A stretch of DNA of 64,000 nt from contig NZ_BMQY01000004.1 of assembly GCF_014648355.1 (NCBI RefSeq), positions 643,571 to 707,570 of the forward strand, given 5' to 3'. The notes beneath the pieces are model-generated. The model did no database searches and was not told the DNA's origin. It worked only from the letters and a program-made list of their open reading frames with translations. Below are positions 26,829 through 34,441 of this stretch, in pieces (position 1 is the first letter of the stretch; the number at the start of each line of letters is the position of its first letter). Source of the stretch: Couchioplanes azureus. GTDB taxonomy: Bacteria > Actinomycetota > Actinomycetes > Mycobacteriales > Micromonosporaceae. A program made the position numbers and the translations under genes.

Positions 26829-27320
26829 TCAGTCCGCTCTCGCCGCGGGGACCCCGCCGTCCTCGTCCTCGTCCTCGTCGTCCTCCTTGACGGCCGGTGC
26901 CGCCCCGGCGGGCCGACCGCCCCGGACGTCCCACTCGAGGCGGACCAGCAGCGTCGTCTCGCCGCCGAGCTGGCCGATGACGGGCGCGACGATCTCGGAG
27001 GACTTGGCGACGAACTTGACGCCCATGTCCACGCCGACCCGGTCCGGCGCCCGCACACCCAGAGCGGCCACCTGGTCGTGGACCCACCGGGCCATGGCGC
27101 CGATCGACGGCGCCGCCTGGTCGAGCACGGCCCGGCGGGCCACGCGCAGCCCGCCGAGGACGCTGGCGTCCGACTGACCGAAACCGCCGTCGTCGTGGTG
27201 CCCGGACGGCACCCGGGCGGCGTCGTCGAGGAACACCTCGACCTCGACGTCGATCCCGTCGCCGACGCTGACGTCCATCGTGGTCCGCGCCGGTTGCCCG
27301 GAGCTGCTGGTGCCTGTCAC
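26829..27320 (-). CDS. TRYPCO1 / CU044_2847-family protein
   Basis: 163 residues. The segment VGVDMGVKFVAKSSEIVAP followed by GGETTLLVRLEWD is the C-terminal signature of the CU044_2847 family, renamed trypsin-co-occurring domain 1 because it travels with trypsin-like proteases in NTP-dependent conflict systems. The tail is strongly acidic (KEDDEDEDEDGG). The GTG start at 27320 has a good GGGAGG; an in-frame ATG lies 14 codons later. It leads the three-gene operon TRYPCO1, protease-NTPase, NUDIX. A role as partner, substrate or regulator of the protease is likely by association. The family assignment is from memory of the motif. Confidence 0.85.
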   Translation of the reverse strand: MTGTSSSGQPARTTMDVSVGDGIDVEVEVFLDDAARVPSGHHDDGGFGQSDASVLGGLRVARRAVLDQAAPSIGAMARWVHDQVAALGVRAPDRVGVDMGVKFVAKSSEIVAPVIGQLGGETTLLVRLEWDVRGGRPAGAAPAVKEDDEDEDEDGGVPAARAD

Positions 27321-27450
27321 GCGACCTCCCGCGCCGCCCCGCAAGGCCGACGTCGTCGTCTCCACTACCGACACTTCAGCAGGGCGCTGCCCGGTTGGCA
27401 AGGCGGCGACGGCGGATGTCAGGCCTTTGTGGACCGAGGTCGGAAAAATG

Positions 27451-27477
27451 CGCCGGTCCGCCTGGGGCGGACCGGCG
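27451..27477 (-). terminator. rho-independent terminator of prcA
   Basis: A perfect 12-bp stem (27451-27462 with 27466-27477) and a three-base loop is followed, on the minus strand, by ATTTTT. It lies 28 bases past the prcA stop. It should insulate the proteasome operon from the TRYPCO1 operon. Confidence 0.85.
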
Positions 27478-27504
27478 CGGACGGTGCGGGGGAAGCCCCG
27501 AGGC

Positions 27505-28338
27505 TCAGGACTTGTCGTCGCCGGTCTCGTCCGGGTTGCCCTCCAGGTCGACCGAGGCGGCCGAGACCGTGGGCTTGTCGTCGCCCTGGGCCGGCGGTGC
27601 GGTGTCGCCCGCCTCGCCCACCTCCGGTTCCGGCTGGTCCTTGCCGCCGCCGAGCAGCGTCTCCAGCGCCGCGCCGGCGATCCGCCGGAAGGCGCGGCCC
27701 TTGCGGCGCCGGTCCAGCACCGCGACCTCGAGCTGGGAGGCGCCCAGCTCGCGGGCGGCGCCGTTCTCGCCGCCGACGCTGCCCAGGCCCTTGACCGCCA
27801 GCGCCAGCGCCGTGGGCAGGTCCGCCGTGACGTCGTGGCGCTCCTTGAGGACGGTGGAGATGGCCTCCGCCGAGCCGCCCATCGCCATGAAGCCCGGCTC
27901 GTCCATGACCGAACCGTCGTAGGTGATGCGGTACAGCTCGTCGGCCTCCGGCGAGGCGCCGACCTGTGCCACGCAGATCTCCACCTCGTACGGCTTCTGC
28001 GTCTCGGAGAAGATCGCGCCCAGGGTCTGGGTGTAGGCGTTCGCCAGCGCACGGCCGGTCACGTCGCGCCGGTCGTACGCGAGGCCGTTGAGGTCGGCCA
28101 TCCGCACGCCGGCCCGGCGCAGGCTCTCGAACTCGTTGTAGCGGCCCACGGCCGCGAAACCGATCTTGTCGTACAGCTCGCTGATCTTGCGCAGCGAGGT
28201 GAGGTTCTCGGCGACCAGCAGGATGCCGCCCTCGTACGTGAGCACGACGGCGGAACGACCGCGGGCGATGCCCTTGCGGGCGTACTCCGAGCGGTCCCGC
28301 TGGACCTGCTCGGGCGAGGCGTAGAACTGCATGGCCAC
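27505..28338 (-). CDS. prcA: 20S proteasome alpha subunit PrcA
   Basis: 277 residues, N-terminal nucleophile fold without a catalytic Thr, forming the outer rings that gate the proteasome. The family start MQFYASPEQ is followed by the H0 helix and KGIARGRSAVVLTY. The C-terminal 50 residues are an acidic, Pro-rich extension (QPEPEVGEAGDTAPP) beyond the core. The GTG at 28338 has AAGGAG upstream; ATG 28332 two codons later is possible. It lies 59 bases after prcB, giving equimolar production of the two subunits. Confidence 0.95.
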   Translation of the reverse strand: MAMQFYASPEQVQRDRSEYARKGIARGRSAVVLTYEGGILLVAENLTSLRKISELYDKIGFAAVGRYNEFESLRRAGVRMADLNGLAYDRRDVTGRALANAYTQTLGAIFSETQKPYEVEICVAQVGASPEADELYRITYDGSVMDEPGFMAMGGSAEAISTVLKERHDVTADLPTALALAVKGLGSVGGENGAARELGASQLEVAVLDRRRKGRAFRRIAGAALETLLGGGKDQPEPEVGEAGDTAPPAQGDDKPTVSAASVDLEGNPDETGDDKS

Positions 28339-28397
28339 GGGTGGTTACTCCTTCGATGACCTTCGCTGGTGGTTGCGTCGTCGGATCCGGCGTGGGC

Positions 28398-29237
28398 TCA
28401 GCCGCCCGGGTTCTCCATCCGGCCGGCGACCACTGCCTCGGCCACCGCGTTGATCTCGGCCTCGGTGAGCCGGTGGGTGCTGTCGGCGGTCGCGGTCATC
28501 ACCACCGGGTAGATCTTGCGGGTGAGGTCGGGCCCGCCGGTCGCCGTGTCGTCGTCGGCGGCGTCGTAGAGCGCCTCGACGGCGAGCCGGATGGCCTCCT
28601 GGGTGCCGATGCCCGGCCGGTAGCGCTTCTTCAGCGCGGCCTTGGCGAACAGCGAGCCGGAGCCGATCGCGTCGAAGCCGGTCTCCTCGTAGAGCCCGCC
28701 CGCGACGTCGAAGCTGAAGATGCGCCCGACCCGGGACGGGTCGGCCGGCGACAGGTCGAAGCCCGCGAACAGCGGCACCACGGCCAGGCCCTGCATGGCC
28801 GCGCCCAGGTTGCCGCGCACCATCGCGGCCAGCCGGTTTGCCTTGCCGTCGAGGGACAGCATGGCGCCCTCGATCTTCTCGTAGTGCTCGAGCTCCACCT
28901 GGAACAGGCGCATGAGCTCGATGCCGATCCCCGCGGTGCCCGCGATGCCGATCAGCGAATAGGCGTCCGCGGGGTGCACCTTCTCGATGTCCCGGCTGGC
29001 GATGATGTTGCCCATGGTGGCCCGCCGGTCACCGGCCATCACGACGCCCTCGGTGGTGGCGATGGCGATGATCGTGGTCCCGTGCGGTGCGATGTCGGCC
29101 GCCATCCCGGGCGGCAGCGGCCGCCGGCCGGGCAGCAGCTCGGGGGCGGCCTGGCTCAGGAACTGCGTGAAGGATGACGTCCCCGCGTTGGTGAACACAT
29201 CGGGAAGACGCCCGGATGGATCGAAGCCCGCTGCCAC
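28398..29237 (-). CDS. prcB: 20S proteasome beta subunit PrcB (with propeptide)
   Basis: 279 residues. The catalytic N-terminal Thr is Thr54 in HGTTIIAI, exposed by self-cleavage after Gly53, so the propeptide is 53 residues. MAGDRRATMGN and the GSGSLFAKAALK segment are typical of beta subunits. The GTG at 29237 has AGAGG upstream and gives a normal-length propeptide. The frame stays open for another 160 bases upstream, where it encodes an endonuclease VII-like stretch, listed separately. Confidence 0.95.
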   Translation of the reverse strand: MAAGFDPSGRLPDVFTNAGTSSFTQFLSQAAPELLPGRRPLPPGMAADIAPHGTTIIAIATTEGVVMAGDRRATMGNIIASRDIEKVHPADAYSLIGIAGTAGIGIELMRLFQVELEHYEKIEGAMLSLDGKANRLAAMVRGNLGAAMQGLAVVPLFAGFDLSPADPSRVGRIFSFDVAGGLYEETGFDAIGSGSLFAKAALKKRYRPGIGTQEAIRLAVEALYDAADDDTATGGPDLTRKIYPVVMTATADSTHRLTEAEINAVAEAVVAGRMENPGG

Positions 29238-29400
29238 GTGGTTCCTCTCGAACGTGATCGCGGCGGCGAGGGGTTCCGGGCCGTCCCGCAACCACCCGAT
29301 GCCGCCGTCGCAGTTGAAGCACAATATCCCGCCGGCGGGGCCGACGCGATGATCGTGATCAACGTGTCGGCCCAACGCCGCGAAAGTCCGTTTCGGACCC
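29238..29400 (-). pseudogene. truncated endonuclease VII-like (HNH/zinc) remnant in frame with prcB
   Basis: Between the pup stop and the prcB start, the minus-strand frame encodes about 54 residues including GRHVDHDHRVGPAGGILC and CFNCDGGIGWLRD. These match the DHDH active-site and second CxxC zinc knuckle of recombination endonuclease VII proteins. The first CxxC and the whole N-terminal half are missing, because an in-frame TAG lies just upstream at the pup end. There is no ATG or GTG start, only TTG at 29375. The frame runs without a stop into prcB, whose ribosome site lies inside the remnant. The simplest reading is a gene that lost its 5' half. Confidence 0.65.
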
Positions 29401-29406
29401 TAGGTG

Positions 29407-29622
29407 CTATTCTCCGCCTTTTTGTACGTATCCGCGGACGAACTCCTCGGCGTTCTCCTCGAGGACGGAGTCGATCTCGTCGAGCAGGTCGTCGACGTCC
29501 TCGGTGATCTCGGCGTGGCGCTCGGCAACCTCCGGGTTGGCCTCGGTGGTGACGTCCTCGATCTCCTCGTCGCGCTTGCCCTTGCCGGACTGCGACTGAC
29601 CGCCGGTGTCTCGCGTTGCCAT
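29407..29622 (-). CDS. pup: prokaryotic ubiquitin-like protein Pup
   Basis: 71 residues, acidic and mostly disordered, with the conserved core DVDDLLDEIDSVLEENAEEFVRGYVQKGGE. It ends Gly-Gly-Glu, so it can be ligated by PafA without deamidation, unlike the GGQ form of Mycobacterium. The ATG at 29622 follows GGGGG. It is the first proteasome gene downstream of dop, with about 106 bases between. Confidence 0.96.
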   Translation of the reverse strand: MATRDTGGQSQSGKGKRDEEIEDVTTEANPEVAERHAEITEDVDDLLDEIDSVLEENAEEFVRGYVQKGGE

Positions 29623-29728
29623 CGGTGTCCCCCTTCAAGACCCAACCGGTTCGGGTTGGGAAAAACCTACCTTGCGGGTACGACGAAAACGCCTGCCCGT
29701 CCGCGTGTTTCTCGCGCAGCGAAGCGGG

Positions 29729-31246
29729 TCACCGGCTGGTGATCACCTCGAGCAGGTCCTTGGCCGTGTCGCACCGGTCGAACAGCGCGCCCACGTGCTT
29801 CTTGGTGCCCCGCTCGGGCTCCATCATCGGGACCCGGACCAGCGACTCGCGGCCGACGTCGAAGATCACCGAGTCCCAGCTGGCCGCGACCACTTCGGAC
29901 GCGTAGCGGGCCAGGCACTGGCCGCGGAAGTACGCCCGGGTGTCCTCGGGCGGCTCCACCATGGCGCGCGTGGCCTCCTCGGGGTCGAGGAGCGTCTGCA
30001 TCGAGCCCCGGGCCACCAGCCGGTGGTAGAGACCCTTCTCCGGCCGGACGTCGGAATACTGCAGGTCGACCAGCTGGAGCTTGGGCGAGGACCACGCCAG
30101 GTTCTCCCGCTCGCGGTAGCCCTCGAGCAGCCGCAGCTTGGCGACCCAGTCGAGCTGGTCGGAACAGGTCATCGGGTCCCGGCCGAGCTTGTCGAGCACG
30201 TCCTCCCAGCGGCGCAGCACGTCCTCGGTCTGCTCGTCGGCGTCGGTGCCGTACCGCTGCTCCACGAAGGCCTTGGCGCGCTCGTAGTACGCCCACTGCA
30301 GGTCCAGCGCGGTGAGGCGGCGGCCGTCGCGCAGCCGCATGAGGTGCTTGAGCGAGGGGTCGTGGCTGACCGCCTTGAGCTCCGAGACGGGGTCGGCGAC
30401 GCCCAGCTCGCCGGTGAAGACCTTCTCCTCGATCATGTTGAGGATCAGCGCGGTCGTGCCCATCTTCAGGTACGTGGCGATCTCGGAGAGGTTCGCGTCC
30501 CCGATGATGACGTGCAGCCGGCGGTACTTGTCGGCGTCGGAGTGCGGCTCGTCGCGGGTGTTGATGATCGGGCGCTTGAGGGTGGTCTCGAGGCCCACCT
30601 CGACCTCGAAGAAGTCCGCGCGCGAGGAGATCTGGAAGCCGGATCCGGAGCCGTCCTGGCCGATGCCGACGCGGCCCGCGCCGCAGTAGATCTGCCGGGT
30701 GACGAAGAACGGCGTGAGGTGGGCGACGATGTCGGCGAACGGGGTCTGGCGGCGCATGAGGTAGTTCTCGTGCGAGCCGTACGAGGCGCCCTTGTTGTCG
30801 GTGTTGTTCTTGTAGAGCTGGATGCGGTGCGTGCCGGGGATCGTGGCGGCGCGGCGGGCGGCCTCGGCCATGACGCGCTCGCCGGCCTTGTCCCAGCGCA
30901 CGATGTCCATCGGGTTGGTGCACTCGGGGGTGCTGTACTCCGGGTGGGCGTGGTCGACGTAGAGCCGGGCGCCGTTGGTGAGTATCACGTTGGCCAGGCC
31001 GAGGTCCTCGTCGGCGAGCGCGTCCGCCGGGTCGTACGCCGCGCCCGAGTAGGTGAACCCGCGGGCGTCGCGCAGCGGCGACTCCTCCTCGTAGTCCCAC
31101 CGCGCACGGCCGCCGCGATTGAGCTCGGGGCGGGCGCCGTAGGCGTTGACGACCTGGGAGGAGGTGACCATCGGGTTGGCGCCGGGCTGCCCGGGCACGG
31201 AAATCCCGTACTCCACCTCGGTGCCCATAATCCGCCGAACGCTCAT
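29729..31246 (-). CDS. dop: Pup deamidase/depupylase Dop
   Basis: 505 residues, a PafA relative with the Dop-specific insertion (the Dop-loop, about residues 40-85) before the catalytic-Asp segment LYVDHAHPEYSTPECT (Asp98). The start MSVRRIMGTEVEYG is the canonical N-terminus. Because Pup already ends in Glu, the main role here should be removal of Pup from conjugates rather than deamidation. It is encoded upstream of pup on the same strand. Confidence 0.95.
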   Translation of the reverse strand: MSVRRIMGTEVEYGISVPGQPGANPMVTSSQVVNAYGARPELNRGGRARWDYEEESPLRDARGFTYSGAAYDPADALADEDLGLANVILTNGARLYVDHAHPEYSTPECTNPMDIVRWDKAGERVMAEAARRAATIPGTHRIQLYKNNTDNKGASYGSHENYLMRRQTPFADIVAHLTPFFVTRQIYCGAGRVGIGQDGSGSGFQISSRADFFEVEVGLETTLKRPIINTRDEPHSDADKYRRLHVIIGDANLSEIATYLKMGTTALILNMIEEKVFTGELGVADPVSELKAVSHDPSLKHLMRLRDGRRLTALDLQWAYYERAKAFVEQRYGTDADEQTEDVLRRWEDVLDKLGRDPMTCSDQLDWVAKLRLLEGYRERENLAWSSPKLQLVDLQYSDVRPEKGLYHRLVARGSMQTLLDPEEATRAMVEPPEDTRAYFRGQCLARYASEVVAASWDSVIFDVGRESLVRVPMMEPERGTKKHVGALFDRCDTAKDLLEVITSR

Positions 31247-31454
31247 GCGACCACTCCGCCCGCCACTGTGCTGCCGTTGCCCATGTATCGAGCCTAGACG
31301 CTTCCGTATCGCTTCTCGCCTCGGGCCGTACGCGTCACGCCACGCTCAGTGGCGATCTTTGGTGACATTCGGGGGTTATCGGGCCGCCGAACAGGCGGGA
31401 AACCGTCGGCCGTCACCACGCAGAGCAACGAAGACGGATGAAATGAGATGAGAA

Positions 31455-31485
31455 GACGCGGGCGGAGGAGACCTCCGCCCGCGTC
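31455..31485 (-). terminator. terminator hairpin of mpa/ARC
   Basis: A perfect 14-bp GC-rich stem (31455-31468 with 31472-31485) with a three-base loop starts 12 bases after the mpa stop. A moderately T-rich run (TTCTCATCTCATTT) follows on the minus strand. Confidence 0.75.
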
Positions 31486-31497
31486 CGGATACGCCTG

Positions 31498-33279
31498 CTA
31501 CAGATATTGACCGGTGTTGCTGGCCGTCTCGATCGAGCGGCCGGCCTCGGCGCCCTTGCCGCCGGAGACGAGCGTACGGATGTAGACGATCCGCTCGCCC
31601 TTCTTGCCGGAGATCCGGGCCCAGTCGTCGGGGTTGGTGGTGTTGGGCAGGTCCTCGTTCTCGCGGAACTCGTCGACGCAGCTGTCGAGCAGGTGCTGCA
31701 GCCGCAGCCCCTTCTTGCCGGAGGTGAGGAACTCCTTGATCGCCATCTTCTTGCCGCGGTCGACGATGTTCTGGATCATCGCGCCGGAGTTGAAGTCCTT
31801 GAAGTACAGGACCTCCTTGTCACCGTTGGCGTAGGTGACCTCCAGGAAGCGGTTCTCCTCGGACTCCGTGTACATCCGGAGCACGACCGCCTCGATCATG
31901 GCCGCGACCGTCACGTCGGCGTCGCCGCCGTGCTCGGCGAGGTCCTCCTCGCTCAGCGGCAGGCCCGGGAGGATGTACTTGGCGAAGATGTCCTTCGCCG
32001 CCTCCGCGTCCGGACGCTCGATCTTGATCTTCACGTCCAGCCGGCCGGGCCGCAGGATCGCCGGGTCGATCATGTCTTCCCGGTTGGAGGCGCCGATGAC
32101 GATGACGTTCTCCAGGCCCTCGACACCGTCGATCTCGCTGAGCAGCTGCGGGACGATGGTGTTCTCGACGTCGGAGGAGACGCCGGAGCCACGGGTCCGG
32201 AAGATCGAGTCCATCTCGTCGAAGAACACGATGACCGGGGTGCCCTCGCCGGCCTTCTCCCGCGCCCGCTGGAAGACCAGGCGGATGTGCCGCTCGGTCT
32301 CGCCCACGTACTTGTTGAGCAGCTCGGGACCCTTGATGTTGAGGAAGTAGCTGGTGTGCTTCTCCTCGCCGCGCCGCTCGGCGATCTTCTTCGCCAGCGA
32401 GTTGGCGACCGCCTTGGCGATCAGGGTCTTGCCGCAGCCGGGCGGGCCGTAGAGCAGGATGCCCTTCGGCGGGCGCAGCTGGTGCTCCCGGAAGAGGTCG
32501 GCGTGCAGGAACGGCAGCTCCACCGCGTCGCGGATCTGCTCGATCTGCGAGTGCAGGCCGCCGATGTCGGTGTAGTCGACGTCGGGCACCTCCTCGAGAA
32601 CGAGCTCCTCGACCTCGCTCTTCGGGATGCGCTCGTACGCGTACGCCGAGCGCGGCTCGATCATCAGCGAGTCGCCCGCCCGCAGCGCCGAGACCTGGAG
32701 CGACTCGGCCAGGTGGACGATCCGCTCCTCGTCGGCGTGCGAGACGACCAGGGCGCGGTCGCCCGGGGCGCCACCGGGACCGGCCAGGACCTCCTTGAGC
32801 AGGACGACCTCGCCGACCCGCTCGTAGCCGAACGCGTCGACGACGTTGAGCGCGTCGTTGAGCAGGACTTCCTGCCCCCGCTTGAGCTCATCGGCATCGA
32901 GGCTCGGTGACACGGCGACGCGCAGCTTGCGGCCGCCGGTGAAGACGTCGACGGAGCCGTCCTCGTGAGCGGCCAGGAAAACGCCGTAGCCGCTGGGCGG
33001 CTGGGCGAGCCGGTCAATCTCTTCCTTGAGAGTGACGATCTGAGCCCGGGCTTCCTTGAGGGTCGCCACGAGCCGGTCGTTGTTCTCGGTCAGCCGGGCC
33101 AGCTGCGCCTGCGTCGCCGCGAGCCGTTCCTCGAGCTGCCGGACGTGTCGGGGGCTTTCGGTCAACTTGCGCCGTACCAGAGCGAGTTCCTCCTGCAGGA
33201 ACGCAACCTGGCTGGAGAGATCGTTGGCCTCTTTCTCCCAACGTGCGGCGCGTGAATCCGCCTCGTCGCTACGTGCCAC
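31498..33279 (-). CDS. mpa: proteasome-activating AAA ATPase Mpa/ARC
   Basis: 593 residues. N-terminal coiled coil (about 10-75) binds Pup, followed by tandem OB domains. The AAA domain has Walker A GPPGCGKT, Walker B VIVFFDEMDS and an Arg finger region. The C-terminus is the QYL motif that docks onto the 20S alpha ring. The GTG at 33279 has an excellent GGGGAGGTGGG upstream. It unfolds pupylated substrates into PrcAB. A ferredoxin gene diverges from it. Confidence 0.96.
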   Translation of the reverse strand: MARSDEADSRAARWEKEANDLSSQVAFLQEELALVRRKLTESPRHVRQLEERLAATQAQLARLTENNDRLVATLKEARAQIVTLKEEIDRLAQPPSGYGVFLAAHEDGSVDVFTGGRKLRVAVSPSLDADELKRGQEVLLNDALNVVDAFGYERVGEVVLLKEVLAGPGGAPGDRALVVSHADEERIVHLAESLQVSALRAGDSLMIEPRSAYAYERIPKSEVEELVLEEVPDVDYTDIGGLHSQIEQIRDAVELPFLHADLFREHQLRPPKGILLYGPPGCGKTLIAKAVANSLAKKIAERRGEEKHTSYFLNIKGPELLNKYVGETERHIRLVFQRAREKAGEGTPVIVFFDEMDSIFRTRGSGVSSDVENTIVPQLLSEIDGVEGLENVIVIGASNREDMIDPAILRPGRLDVKIKIERPDAEAAKDIFAKYILPGLPLSEEDLAEHGGDADVTVAAMIEAVVLRMYTESEENRFLEVTYANGDKEVLYFKDFNSGAMIQNIVDRGKKMAIKEFLTSGKKGLRLQHLLDSCVDEFRENEDLPNTTNPDDWARISGKKGERIVYIRTLVSGGKGAEAGRSIETASNTGQYL

Positions 33280-33453
33280 GTCCCACCTCCCCGGGGGCTC
33301 GAACGTCTTGAGACAACACTAACCGCTGCGGCGGAGATTTCGACCCATGCAACACCCTCGTCACTGAACCTTGATCGATTGGGTCGGGTGGGCCCGCCGG
33401 GCGGTCAGACCTGTCGGGTACGGTCGGAGCGGTCGAAACGTGGGAGGTGTTCG

Positions 33454-33747
33454 GTGTCTGCACAGACCGGAACCGACGAACTCGAGGTCTGGGTGGATCA
33501 GGACCTGTGCACCGGCGACGGGCTGTGCGTGCAGTACGCCCCGGAGGTCTTCGAGTTCGACATCGACGGCCTCGCGTACGTCAAGGACAGCGCCGGTGAG
33601 CTGCTGCAGAGTCCCGGCGTGCGCACCGGCGTGCCGGAGCGGCTGCGGCTCGAGGTGATCGACGCGGCGAAGGAGTGCCCGGGCGACTGCATCCACGTCG
33701 TGCGCGCCCGCGACGACGTCGAGGTCGCCGGGCCCGAGGCGGACTGA
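33454..33747 (+). CDS. ferredoxin ([3Fe-4S]/[4Fe-4S] single-cluster type)
   Basis: 97 residues with DQDLCTGDGLCVQYAPEVFEF and a C-terminal ECPGDCIHV, giving the Cys ligands of a one-cluster ferredoxin of the type that serves P450s or other oxygenases. A CX5C spacing rather than CX2CX2C suggests a 3Fe-4S or incompletely liganded 4Fe-4S cluster. The GTG at 33454 follows GGGAGG; an in-frame start 25 codons earlier lacks one. It diverges from mpa, an arrangement I recall from other actinobacteria, but a functional link is not shown. Confidence 0.87.
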   Translation: MSAQTGTDELEVWVDQDLCTGDGLCVQYAPEVFEFDIDGLAYVKDSAGELLQSPGVRTGVPERLRLEVIDAAKECPGDCIHVVRARDDVEVAGPEAD

Positions 33748-33805
33748 CCGCCGGTTCGGCCCCCGTTCGAGACCCGTTTTCCCCGGCGTCACCCGGAGGA
33801 AAATG

Positions 33806-34402
33806 TCACAGTGTCGGACGGCCGACCAAAGATGCGACAATCCGGGAAAACTCCTCCAAGCGGGCAATCTGCCCAGGACCGCCGTCGTCGAGGGTCTTGC
33901 CGAAGCGCAACGCGTCGTGCCGCAGCGCCGCCCGGCCCTCCTCCTCCATGCCCGGCGGCGGCACCGCGTCGTCCACCGAACTGAGCAGCAGGTAGACGTC
34001 GATGCTGTCGACCCGCGCCTGCCCGCTCGACGTCCGGGTCAGCCGCCGCCGGCAGCCGACCTCGGTCACGGTCGACAGCGGCACCACGCGCAGCGACGAG
34101 GTCATCGACCCGACCGGCCCGTCGCCGGGCGCCACGTCCTCGCCGTGCCAGAGCACCAGCCGGCTGCCGTCGCAGATCACGACCTCCTGCCAGACGCCGT
34201 TGACCTCGTTGACGAAGCGCTCCAGCGTGAAACAGAGCACCGACGCGCCGCGCAGCACGCCGAAGAGGGCGTCCAGCGCCACCTCGGGGTCGCGCAGGTA
34301 GGCGCGGGCCGCCGAGTCCAGATCCTCGTACGGCGACCAGTCAGGGAAGACCGCCGGCATCTCGTTGCTGCCACCGAACGGCGGAGAACTCATCGCGCCC
34401 AC
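33806..34402 (-). CDS. DUF5998 family protein
   Basis: About 198 residues. Visible features are a Trp-rich first segment (VFPDWSPYEDLDSAARAYL), a hydrophobic strand ASVLCFTLERFV and a PH-like run of strands (VVPLSTVTEVGCRRRL). I match it to DUF5998 from memory. GTG 34402 is chosen because GGAGG lies six bases upstream; ATG 34393 and 34417 are alternatives. It converges with the ferredoxin gene and lies 39 bases before the trmI stop region on the same strand, so it may be co-transcribed with trmI's neighbours. Confidence 0.72.
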   Translation of the reverse strand: MGAMSSPPFGGSNEMPAVFPDWSPYEDLDSAARAYLRDPEVALDALFGVLRGASVLCFTLERFVNEVNGVWQEVVICDGSRLVLWHGEDVAPGDGPVGSMTSSLRVVPLSTVTEVGCRRRLTRTSSGQARVDSIDVYLLLSSVDDAVPPPGMEEEGRAALRHDALRFGKTLDDGGPGQIARLEEFSRIVASLVGRPTL

Positions 34403-34441
34403 CCGTTCCCTCCCCATGCCCCATCGAACCCGCGACGGAAA

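Noticed and set aside
23817..27794. 1325-codon plus-strand open frame across the trypsin-NTPase operon
   Set aside because: Antisense shadow of the protease-NTPase gene, with low-complexity content. The minus-strand frame has an intact catalytic triad and Walker motifs.
27280..28359. Additional plus-strand gene over prcA
   Set aside because: Shadow of prcA. It would start inside the TRYPCO1 leader and has no ribosome site.
28398..29375. PrcB starting at the TTG at 29375 as a fusion with a nuclease domain
   Set aside because: A well-placed ribosome site precedes the GTG at 29237, which gives a normal propeptide. The upstream stretch lacks half of the nuclease domain.
29606..31297. 563-codon plus-strand frame opposite dop
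   Set aside because: dop on the minus strand is unambiguous, and the plus frame has no recognisable domain.
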